Shown here one piece after another: positions 32,601 to 42,399 of a stretch of DNA of 64,000 nucleotides (the stretch's first letter is position 1; every line of letters begins with the position of its first letter). The position numbers and the translations under genes are program-made. Origin of the DNA: Owenia fusiformis (taxonomy: Eukaryota; Annelida; Polychaeta; Sabellida; Oweniidae); NCBI GenBank assembly GCA_903813345.2, contig CAIIXF020000001.1, positions 42,193,366-42,257,365 on the forward strand, given 5' to 3'. A model generated the notes under the pieces. The model saw nothing but the letters and a program-made list of their open reading frames with translations. It had not been told where the DNA came from and made no database searches.

Positions 32601-33858
32601 AAAATAAATAATAAATTCCCGCAAATGCTACAGTATGTTTATGGTTACCAACTATACAGTGTGTTTCATATGTATGCACCCCCCTCTAAAATCATACATG
32701 TAGCATTGCCTGCTTATCATGTTATATATCATTTGTTCATTATGGGGCGTTTCATAAGATTCCACATTTCAGAATAAATGTACAATGTATGTCGCTGAAA
32801 AAGATACAATGTATCAAAGTATGCGGGTACGGGTCGTTTAGACCGCAATTTCTGGTGTTTTTGAGGACAATTTAAAGGACAACTTTAGTCTCCGTATTGC
32901 ACATTTCTAGCTATTGTCACCATGGCAGAGCTCAGTCCACATGTCTGTGGCAGTTATGCACAAAGATATAAAGACAGGATTGGCTTATATGGAGGTCAGG
33001 GACCATAGTACCACCTTTATTACTAAAAATGGGTAGCAGACTGGGTAGCAGACTAAGTGAACATATCGCTGGACTGGCTTAAAAATCCATACAAAACTGC
33101 TTATAAATGACCCCCTACCCACATATTTTGAGGGATATTATCTTTCTCTTGATTCTGAAACTTTCTAATCCTATGTAACGTTTCAGGAACAAAATGATAT
33201 ATAATGATAGGATGGCAAGGCTACATGTATGAGTTTAGAGGGATGCATATAACATATGAAACACCCTATATATTTTTCTAAATGTAGGGATTAATCTAAC
33301 GAGCTACATGTATAACATTATCAACCATTCTCAATCCATATTCCAAAATACGTACCTAACAATATGGTAAATTCTAACAACATAAGAGTTCACTTCCTCA
33401 ACACCATGTTGCATAAGTCGGGGGTGTGCCCCTACTCCATCGTAGAGCGATGTAAAGTCCTCCAATATATCTCCCAGGAGTTGAGCGAGTGGGTGATTGG
33501 GACAAGTAAAAGCCTAAAAATTGTTGTCATTAATGCACTGTTATAACAAATTCAAAATAAGGGTACAAAGAGATGATAAACAACATTATATCTACCTCTA
33601 TAATATCATATTTTTTGTACCTCAGAAAGATATTTCTGTATCGCTAGAATATCTGTGTATGTTTTAATTCCAATCCCATCACTGCGAGGTCTCTGAGGGT
33701 AACAAGCGTCTTTACCATCAGCTAATATGCTGTCTATGTTTTCCCAAACCTTTTCATTGTCCACAGCTTCATCTTCAGTGTAACCGAGACGACTTCGACA
33801 GTGTTGAAAATGTTCTTGACATTTGTAATCAGTCTTGTCCGAGAAAATTCCAAAACAC
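26669..33858 (-). CDS. ALS2: Alsin-like C-terminal half with VPS9 domain (7 exons)
   Basis: Exons in transcript order: 33621-33858, 33356-33513, 31663-31752, 31124-31297, 30650-30778, 30499-30562 and 26669-26833. All are GT-AG and phase-consistent (about 339 residues). The product aligns along the whole C-terminal part of human alsin. Linker: QHCRSRLG. Helical region: HPLAQLLGDILE, YDGVGAHPRLMQ, FPYLPEE. VPS9 core: LLPKLYPSTLQLCVLCNEND, YWDRIENWNAYGDIALLAQL, FWPLM, KLKVVNQAIEEIN, and SADDLIPLFYYVVVRARVRR with GYTLTTLK. Alsin is a Rab5 exchange factor on endosomes, and the acidic DDL motif is catalytic in VPS9 proteins. The RCC1, DH/PH and MORN parts of full alsin are not found; instead the exon at 33,858 follows ApoL-like exons in phase. 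The last coding exon (about 12 codons) was not located. Confidence 0.87.
27194..30370. repeat. Nested tandem duplication inside the alsin VPS9 intron
   Basis: A block starting ACTAGACATGTAAATTGAAC at 27,194 recurs at 28,757, a period of about 1.56 kb. Each copy contains three diverged ~475-bp units, marked by GGAGAACTTTTTATTTTGAC near 27,480, 27,955, 29,068 and 29,545 and by weaker versions near 28,430 and 30,020. Copy 2 has a 24-bp insertion near 28,934. TGACCTAG-type words are frequent. Short ORFs of 67-85 codons here are by-products of the repeat. A diverged relative lies at 48,885-50,150. Confidence 0.85.
30365..30465. repeat. Tandem 54-bp repeat containing a hairpin
   Basis: Two copies of AATAAGAAAACAGGCAAAAAC followed by the hairpin AGACTCCAGA-TTTCA-TCTGGAGTCT. 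The same AGACTCCAGATTTCAG word opens both copies of the adjacent large repeat. Confidence 0.7.
31920..32400. repeat. Diverged tandem repeats in the alsin-like intron
   Basis: TGTTTACRAACTTCATG-like words recur near 31,988, 32,138 and 32,333, with GAAC/GTTC-rich sequence between. The 105-codon frame on the minus strand here is probably a by-product. Confidence 0.4.
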
Positions 33859-34011
33859 CTGAAAGACAGCTTAATGTTGTATTATGAACATTTTCAGTAT
33901 CGAAGAAAATATGCATGGCCAGCAGTCAAGGTTTTGATTTAGTTGATTCCCAATTGATGAATATAATTCTCTCACCATTTTAATGTTGAACAGAAGGTGG
34001 AACATATATAC

Positions 34012-37000
34012 CTCTCAACAATCATTTGCTTCAACGTATCATCAGATGCATCATTTGGAATATCTCTACGTAAATCATTAATGATATGATCGAGAGCTGT
34101 CTTGTCATCGACCACTTCATCAAATCTTAGTTTGGTTGTCGTTATCAATGTTGAAATTCCACCGCTCATGGATTCTAATCCTAGTATACCACCTCCTGTG
34201 TGGAAGAACTTTCCTGTAAGTTTCTTTTCCAGGGCTTCAAAATTACATCTGTCCGCATCAAGACACTCGTTGATTTTTCTTTCAAGTTGTTTGGATAGAA
34301 CAAGTTGACATTCATCGTTGCAATCTATCTCCGCCAAAGATTTGATGGTTTTTTCACGGGAAGCTTTACATCTTTCGAGAGCTGTGTTATCGGTTTCGTC
34401 ATTCCTTTAAAAAGATAAGCAAGCAAATCAACCATATAAGCTATACCGCACAGATGTGTTATCAATAAACTGGAAAGTGAAGAGGAAGTTATATTCCATG
34501 ATATTGTAATAAAATAAAATCAAATCAAAACAATTCGAATTCAATAACAACTCATTGCTTACATCTCATGGATCACTGTCTCTATCAGTTCACAATCAGA
34601 GAAGTTGATGGCGGACTTCCAAGTGTCAAGAACAAATTGTAGGCTGTTTTTGTCTGGGATGGTTACAGCAAGACAAAGAGGGGCGGGAGGTAATATGTCA
34701 TTCGAAATGGAGTCTGCTTTTAGGATAAGAGGCGTACGTGTGTCGACGTTCGTGAGATTTTTCAATCGTGGCCCCATTATCATTTTCTTCAAAGCCTCGC
34801 TCGCTTTCCAGTCATCTTTAAATCGTTTATTCATAGATTGTTTTTGTTTCCTTGAAATGGTTATTGATGCTTCAGTTTCATTATCGGATTCTGGTCTTGA
34901 AATAATGTCTTCCAAGCATGATATGGTGCGCCCTCTATAATAACGCCACGTGACCATCATATCAGTTATGTCAAGTTCCTTCCTAGGTATAATACACATT
35001 TGTAATTAGGCATGATCAACGATCACGAGACAGGAAATATTTTGCAGTAAAAACAATAGCGAAAATGAAAGTGCTTTGATTAGTTTATTTGGATTATCAG
35101 TGGCTATATACATACGTTTGGTTAATGACTTTCAAAAGTCGTGTGATGTCTTCATCTGGTAGTTGCATTACAGTCTCCCAACTTTCAACCACTTTACCAA
35201 TTGCCTTGTAAGGTGAAGTCTTTATCAACTCTCGTGTTTCTGCCAATATCTTTTTCATGACTTCAGGTATTTTACCAGATTTTGAGATAAGTGTTGATGC
35301 AACAACAAGTTCGCTTACATCGCTTGCCAATCCTTCAACTGATAGTCCGTTGCTGCCCCAATCCTGAACTCTACCATTGATTCTCTTCTCAAGCGTCTTC
35401 AATGCAGTGTTGTCTTTTTTTAAACACGAATTCACTTTATTCTCAAAGTCTTTTTTCAATCGGATCTCCTCTGAATTCTTTTGTTTGACGACTTCTTTCA
35501 ACACACGAATCGTTTCGCGTCGACAATATTTCCATTCTGTCAACACTGTTTGCATTTCTGCTTCATTTCTAAAATGCGCCAAAATAATGGGGTATATAAT
35601 AATCTTAAAACATGACCTTATATTGTCAAGCGTTCTAATATAAAAACAATACACATTATTGGTCATTGGCAATCACAAATGATATTATTAGCAATAAATC
35701 TAGATCTCACCTTTCGTTTTTAATCTTCTCTATTATCTCAGCATCGGTAAGTGCTAATGTGCGTAGCCATTGGACAATAGTTTCTTCTATAATTGTTTTA
35801 ATAGTTTCATTATCCTGGTAACGTACCAAGTCCTCCATAATGTCAAGTCCGGTTGCTATCCCCTGGGCACTTCGTTTAAGATCACATTCGTGTAGGTCCA
35901 TTTGCATAACGAGATTTTCCAACTTATCGAATGCGTCACAATCACTTCTTATATGTCCTTTGAGCTCTGTATTAGATTTGAAGTCAAAATCTGTAGAATC
36001 ATTTGCACAAAGCTCTTTCAATGAATTTAACGTACTAAGTCTACATTCTTTCCAGGTGTCCAAAGCCTTCTTCACATCAGCGTCTCTGTAAAATAGTATA
36101 GTTGACAGATTAACTGCATAATTATCTAATATACGCATACTATTAGAGTACATAAAATAAAAACTATCAGTCAAGTTTGATTTTTTTCAAAACGGATTAC
36201 ATCTTTCATATTTTAATTTTGTTTGCTTTAAATATCATACCTTTTATTTGCAGTAGCAACAATGGCCAGAATATCCTGATCTGTTGATCGGAGGATTTGT
36301 TCCATCTCACCGATAATAGTTTCAAGAGCCTCTGAATTTGATGCAACATTTTTGAGCCGTTTAACCGCATCAACGAGGGAATAAATATCCCAAGCTAAAG
36401 CCAGTGTGCCTAAAACACCTCCACCGATATGAAAAGCCCTACCAGCGGTGCCCATCACTTTGAATCCAATTTCAGTGCCCGATACTACCCCCGCCCTAAT
36501 TGCTCTTGCTGCGTATATACTATGGACAGTGATATCACTGATCTTTGCAGGGAGTACCGTTACAGTCTGGGCAACCATCGCAGGTACACTGACGCGCTTT
36601 TGTTCTAGAGACGTTTTGGGGATTATGTTGGTATGCGTAACGTTATCTCCTTCATCACCAGAATCAATAACAGCCGATTGAGCTTTAATCTTAGTCTTTA
36701 GTTCGTCAAACGCCTCCTTTTGTTTCTCAAGAAGTGAATTAATTTTATCCTCTTCACCTTTTGATAATATTAGTGCCCCGATCTCCTTAGCAATAAATGA
36801 CGATATGGCCACGCCTGCACCTATGGCTATGGGTAATAAGACGGGCAAACCAGCAAACACAAATGCAAGACCAACTCCTACCAGTCCTGTTATACCACCA
36901 GCCATACCGATAGTGATTGTACTGATATCCGTGATAGCTTTGTGTTTATGTCGTTTCTTCTCATTCTCAGCAATTTCACGTAAGCATTGCACGGTTTCCC

Positions 37001-37105
37001 TTCGAGAAGCTCTCCATCCCTCTAATAACAGTACCGTTTCCCCGTTCTCGTTTTCACTTTCTTCTTCATTAACGTCATAGTGTGTCTCGACACATCCGGA
37101 TTCAG
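34012..37105 (-). CDS. Five tandem apolipoprotein-L-like units, in phase with the alsin-like exons
   Basis: Exons in order: 36241-37105, 35711-36085, 35116-35568, 34563-34982 and 34012-34404 (about 835 residues). Unit 1 is a full ApoL-like domain: an acidic start (ESGCVETHYDVNEEES), a helix with GWRASRRETVQCLREI, a long hydrophobic hairpin with GMAGGITGLVGVGLAFVFAG and PIAIGAGVAISS, a charged helix (INSLLEKQKEAFDELKTKI), then FHIGGGVLGTLALAWDIYSL with a helical tail. ApoL proteins insert such segments into membranes. Units 2-5 keep the helix (ALDTWKECR; VLTEWKYCRRETIRVLKEV; VTWRYYRGRTISCLEDI; ERCKASREKTIKSL) and the tail but lack the hydrophobic hairpin. Unit 5 retains FHTGGGILG. The last donor (phase 2) fits the alsin exon at 33,858 exactly. 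No in-frame ATG precedes exon 1, whose acceptor requires an upstream phase-1 exon not found here. ApoL similarity is by architecture and short motifs, so moderately sure. Confidence 0.72.
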
Positions 37106-37154
37106 CTAAAGTCAAGATAACTAGAAATTTGAAATTGAACAAGTTCAAAACTCA

Positions 37155-37290
37155 TGACACTAGAGAGGTTAAGCTACACGTATAAATGCAAACCGTGAAC
37201 CTGAACGCGTAAGTCCACGCTCAAGTGCACGTTTAAGAAAATTTTCTGTTAAGCTACACGTCTGAAACCATGTCAGTGGACGTGGAGATA
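37155..37290. repeat. Dispersed repeat fragment (TTAAGCTACACGT)
   Basis: AGAGAGGTTAAGCTACACGT at 37,161 and TTAAGCTACACGTCTGAAA near 37,248 are direct copies. The reverse complement ACGTGTAGCTTAACCTCTCT occurs near 44,365, next to similar GCGCGCG/GAAGTTCACGTT sequence. Confidence 0.45.
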
Positions 37291-37331
37291 TATTTATGTG
37301 GTGACGGTGTCTAAAGATCATGTCTCTATGG

Positions 37332-37401
37332 TCACACTGATGGTATAATGGATAGCACTTCGGACTCGTGTCCGTTTGGCCTGGGTTCGAATCTAGTCGC
37401 A
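37332..37401 (+). tRNA. tRNA-like sequence, probably SINE-derived
   Basis: GGTATAATGGATAGCAC resembles a D arm/A box and CTGGGTTCGAATC a T arm/B box, correctly spaced. The anticodon region CGGACTCGTGTCCG forms a hairpin with too short a loop for a normal anticodon arm and the acceptor stem does not pair. Best read as a tRNA-derived repeat head. Confidence 0.3.
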
Positions 37402-37618
37402 TTAAAACATTTTGTTTTTTATTTTTGCTTTATTTCATATTCAACCACAATTAAAGGGTCTAGTGCACTCCTTTATGATTTCCCCATGAACAAAATGAAT
37501 CATTTTAGAGGTTTAACATAAAGAATACAATGTCGCACAATAATTTGGAAAATATTAAGCGTTTGGACCCACATGGGCTTAGGTTGAGGTCATTACGTTC
37601 AGCAAGGGTATATATATA

Positions 37619-38688
37619 CAGGGCGTTCATAAAGTTCTTGCAAAAGTACTTTAATTTCTTTGTTTCTCAATCAATCTGGCTGAAATTTTCACTCAGTATA
37701 CCTACACTATTCATACATTTGATACTTGAATTATAATGAATAGGTTTTTGAAGAAAAAAAGTTATGATTGCTATAGTAACATGATTCGGGGGTAGGCGGA
37801 GCAGCATAGAAAAAAGAATAATTTAGATAAAAAATATGGGTAAGAGGTAACTTTAACATACTTTAAAGTATCCTTGAAAATACAAAACAAGCTAATGTTG
37901 CCATGTCAACACTAGATGATGTCTCATGATGACATCAGAGTTGAAATTTCATTGATTCATGACATTACTCAAGGTATCATAGTAACCTATATTGGTTGAT
38001 GACATCTGACTTTGTGAAAGGCAGCGTTAATTTCATTTTTGTGACAATGGCTGCAAAATCAGCAAAAGATGATGATTTGCTATTACAAATATCCACTTGC
38101 ATCGTTATGTATGTTTACTGGGAAATTCAAAGAAAACAAACGCTTGAAGATATTCATAAGGTGTATGGGAAGGAGGCTATGGTCAAAAAGAACCATTTAC
38201 AAAACAGACTAAGACATTAACTGATGGTAAAACAAATGGTAAGGACAATGCTAGATCAGGCCATCCAAGAACGAAATCCAGTGAGGATCAGATGATGTTG
38301 CCATCCATACAAAGATCAATCGCAATAAATTTTCCAAATGGGTTCTCCCATCTGTTTGAGGAATGGTAAGTAAGACAGCAGAGGTGTATAGACCATGATG
38401 AACACTATTTAGAACACCTATACTCTTGAGATACTGTCATTAAAGTAAATAGGACAAGTTAAAAACATTTTGAACATTCAAACAAAACAGATCCTTTTTT
38501 ACTTGCTCCGCCTACCCCTGACTCATGTAACTATAGCAACCATAACTTTTTTTCCTCAAAGACCCATTAATTAAGACTTCGGATCTCAATGTATGAATAG
38601 TGTAGGTATACTGAGTGAAAATTTCAGCCAGATTTACGAAGATACAAAAATTTTAGAGTACTTTTGCAAGAACTTTATGAACGCCCTG
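37619..38688 (+). mobile_element. Mariner-like transposon with ~190-bp inverted ends and broken transposase
   Basis: The ends CAGGGCGTTCATAAAGTTCT and its complement lie inside TA flanks (37,617-37,618; 38,689-38,690). Plus-strand translation from about 38,046 gives the N-terminal helix-turn-helix region of a mariner transposase (EIQRKQTLEDIHKVYGKEA). After a frame change at ~38,215 it continues TDGKTNGKDNARSGHPRTK, the linker signature usually written as a GRTS...DDPRSGRP-type motif. The catalytic domain is deleted. Size 1,070 bp; non-autonomous. Confidence 0.82.
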
Positions 38689-38931
38689 TATATATTTTTT
38701 ATTTATTTATTAAAATCAATGTGACATATTTACAGGTTTTAGTGGCTATGACCCCCAAGAGGGAGTTTTAGGTGCCACATAATAGATAACTTTCTCAGAT
38801 AATTGGTTTTCTATGCAGTGATCTCACAACTGGAACCTTATACTGTTTGCAATCCAGACATTTTTCTTTTAGCTAAAATCGACGGTAGACATTTTGTCTA
38901 CCATTTTGGATGAGACTGATTCCGGTTAGTT

Positions 38932-39644
38932 AGAAAATACTAATCCAATATTAATTGTGTTCATCTTTTTGGGAAAGAAAGAAGAGACTGTGCATGTACA
39001 GACCCTGTTGTTAGTTAGTTGTAAAACATTATGCGCCCTGGACACCTGCTCAAAAGACATTAGTATTAGAAACATACGAAAAACGCAGTCAGAGGTGACT
39101 GTCACAGCAATAAAACAGAATAACTGTCTAATCATAGTGCTTTGGCACTTCAGATTTGGCACAAATTATCCTCATTCAATGTGTGGTGAATTTTTGAAGT
39201 TTCATAAAAATCACTCCAGGGACTTTACAGTCATGGTCAAAATGCCTTCTTAAGTCTGCCTGAACCAGGGCGTTTTGCTGCATTTTGAAAGCATTTCGAC
39301 CATAACTGTAAAGTCCCTTGAGTGATTTTGATTTCACTCGACAGATTTACCATACATTGAATGAAGATGATTTGTGCCTTTGAAGAGCCAAAACACTATC
39401 ATTAGGAAGTTATTTAGTTTTTTTGCGGTTGCAGTCACCCCTGACTGCGTTTTTCGTATGTTTCTAATACTAATGTCTTTTGAGCAAGTGTCCAATGCAT
39501 CATGTTTTACAATTAACCAACTACAGGAGCTACATGTACATACACGGTCTCTTCTTTCTTTCCTGGAAAAATGAGTATAATTGAATTAGTATTTTCCAAG
39601 ATATAGAGATTTCTTTGGGTTGCGTTTTTTGAACACCCTGTTCC
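38932..39644. mobile_element. Large inverted repeat element, arms ~310 bp
   Basis: The left arm (38,932-39,245) and right arm (~39,290-39,597) are diverged inverted copies; both translate on opposite strands to FRMFLILMSFEQVS. The right side continues to GAACACCCTG at 39,644, a mariner-type end, but the matching left end is missing. Probably a decayed foldback transposon. Confidence 0.65.
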
Positions 39645-39649
39645 TGCTG

Positions 39650-41790
39650 TGGACCATTGCTCTTGCTGCAGGAGAATGACTCTTACTTAAATTATTTCAT
39701 AATAAAAGAGTGCCAACTCAAGAAAGCTCAGGTATGGTACAGTGACCACAATGATGATTGGCTGATCATGATCAAAAGTAAGAAAAGATAGATGTGTTGT
39801 TCGAGTAAAATATCAAATCAATAAACATTTATTAAAATAGTAAAATTATGATGAATGATAATCTTTCAGTATAGAAACATTTGGTGAATAAAAAAGTGAA
39901 TCAAACCGTTGCTAGTATATTTGAACTCTTTGTTATCGGTTGAGATAGTAAAAAACTTGAAATGATTAAAATAGTATATCCAATTAGACAAAGGTTGCCA
40001 GAAAGGTTACACATTTATCTCTATGTGTTTGTGAACCAATAAATCACACAAAACAAAAAAATAAGATAACACAGGTTTTAACTATTTAAATAACCTGTCG
40101 ATGATATATGTTTTTCTAAACTACACAATTTAAGACGGTTGAGGATTTAATAAATATTCATGTATTTGGTATAATTTAAAAAATCAAAAATGTACGTTGT
40201 CATCTCCAATGTACGTTGTCCCGGTAATTGAAATGCATGAGATTATTATTATTTATTAAACAATGCAATATGATTTAATTTCAAAACGCATTAAGGGTTT
40301 TATGAGTAACAAGTGGTGTTCAACATACATGTTCATGTATCCCTGGTACAGATTAACAGCTAAGAGTGATTTTTTACCCCTTGTTGAATGCTATTTTATT
40401 TTATGAAAGTGTTGATATGGTGATTAATATTTGACCATGTATTCAAACCCTGTTTTGAGGCTACCAGTGGAAAACACCGACCGGTCAGTGGTCGGTGGGG
40501 TCGGTCGCTTTTCGTAAACCCCTTTTATTCTATTGATAATATCCCATCTTCCCAGACTCTCATTGCGTTGCAGTATTAGTATAGGTGTTTCAAATCGTGA
40601 AATGTCTTTGCATCTATCATTTGTGAAAATGACGCACTTAGAACAATCGATTTATCTCCTCTTGGTATCTTTGGTTGTATTGGACTAAAGCATTGACTCT
40701 TAAAATATACTAAAATATAGCATAAAGTTCCACAATGCGTATAAAAGATTGTGGTGTGTACTTGCATGTCATTGTCTTTGTATGAGTGCACGTAGTTTCT
40801 GGGTCTGTCTCTCAGGATTTATTACGTAAATTACGGCCGTAAACCCAAGAGGTATTGATCACCTTCACTGTTGGTTAAAATACAATACAATAACCAGTCA
40901 ACAGTTTGAAATTACTTGTACTTTTTAAATTATAGTTGTCCCAATGTTTTTGTAATAGAATTACTTAAGGGTATAACAAAATAACAAAATCGTTGTTTCT
41001 TTCAATTTAACGGTATCTTTCTGTATTTTGACCATTACATCAAATATGATGGTGTTAAAATGCAATCAAGTAATGCAGTAATTATAATCCAAGTAATAAA
41101 CTCTCTGTATCAGCATAATATAAGTGCAATATTTAAAAAAATGTAATAATCGGGTCATAATCGGGTCATTCATTTCTGACTTGCTTCTTTATTACTTGAC
41201 TTTAATAATCAGTTTTAGGAGTAGGCCCCCCATATATGATTTTTGCTAGAAATTATTCCTATATCCATAGGAGCAGCTACATGAAAATTCAGACAAAACT
41301 AACGCTTACCTCAAAAGTCAGAATAGGAACTTGAGTTAAAGACCATATTTGATGGAATGTCACCCTCTTTTAAATAAACCATCGGATGAATATGAATGAA
41401 TATGATATGAATATACGAATGATTATCACAAATCAATTTCAATGAGTGGATAAAAATATGATATATCATTCCAAAATACCAAGAGATTAATTACAAAGTA
41501 CCATTTTCATGGTATTCTTTTTTATTCCATAGTTAGCATGATATTCATAGGATAACATGTGAAAATAAAAACGGTATTTTTGTAATCAGTGGTAAAATAT
41601 GATATTTTTGACAAATTTTCACTTAACCATAGCATACGGTTTTTTAGCCATGACATACGGCGCCGTATGCGATGGTTTATGGATTTTTGCTACTTCAGAC
41701 TCAAAACGAGGCTAATTAGTGTCAACATCGCCGGATCGTTTGGAAAATTCGAATTAAATAACTTAATTCCCGACGATTCTGATGATGACT
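39650..41790. other. Intergenic, no gene seen
   Basis: Very AT-rich with dense stops. The only standout is a GC-rich CCGACCGGTCAGTGGTCGG-type stretch near 40,478-40,510 and a palindromic TTACGTAAATTACGGCCGTAA near 40,823. Confidence 0.4.
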
Positions 41791-41793
41791 TTA

Positions 41794-41966
41794 ACTATGG
41801 AATAAAAAGAAGATCCTATGATTTACTCGTGATTGGATTTTAATCCGCTCATGGATATTGATATCTGCACTCTCTCGCTACGCTCACTCGTGCAGATATC
41901 ATATCCATTCGTGGATAAAAATCATATCACTCATTAATCATAGGATATCCTCTATTTATTCCATAA
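41794..41966. repeat. Palindrome, arms ~75 bp
   Basis: TATGGAATAAA...ATCCTATGATT pairs with AATCATAGGATATCC...TTTATTCCATA. The inner arms include GATATCTGCAC and GTGCAGATATC. Foldback element without coding sequence. Confidence 0.65.
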
Positions 41967-42016
41967 TACTACTGTTTTCCCAGGGAAATATGAAGGAATA
42001 AAAATTGTATTGAATT

Positions 42017-42117
42017 GTATTACATGAAAAAATCGTATTGTCCCCGGGAAAAAATCGTATTGGAGCGTATTACATGAAAAAATCGTATTGTCCCCGGGAA
42101 AAATCGTATTGGAGCAT
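42017..42117. repeat. Tandem 50-bp direct repeat
   Basis: GTATTACATGAAAAAATCGT followed by ATTGTCCCCGGGAAAAAATC occurs twice in succession with one base missing in copy 2. Confidence 0.75.
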
Positions 42118-42202
42118 ATTAACCTATTTTCGGTCCCCCGGTTATTTTTCCCCAGTTATCTGAATTATCTAAATGAAGCATTTTAGTGGGGTGTTTTATG
42201 GA

Positions 42203-42346
42203 ATAAATAGGTTATTTCTGGTCAGGATTGAATATGGGTTTTATTCCTCGGAAAATATGATATTGACCTTGGGCACCCTCGGTCAATATCATATTGTCCC
42301 TCGGAATAAAACCCATATTCAATCCCTCCCAGTAAATAACCTATAT
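42203..42346. repeat. Palindrome, arms ~60 bp
   Basis: ATAGGTTATTT...GATTGAATATGGGTTTTATT pairs with its complement ending AAATAACCTAT. The centre is near 42,272 and includes CCTCGGAAAATATGATATTG and its mirror. Confidence 0.7.
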
Positions 42347-42399
42347 GTATCATACCATATGGTCAAAGCAATATCAGGTATGTAACGGCAAATGAACAC

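Noticed and set aside
36228-37149. A start (TTG) at 37,149 giving a signal-peptide-like NLFNFKFLVILTLA before the ApoL domain
   Set aside because: There is no ATG in this frame before a stop; the hydrophobic stretch is the pyrimidine-rich intron end before the acceptor at 37,106.
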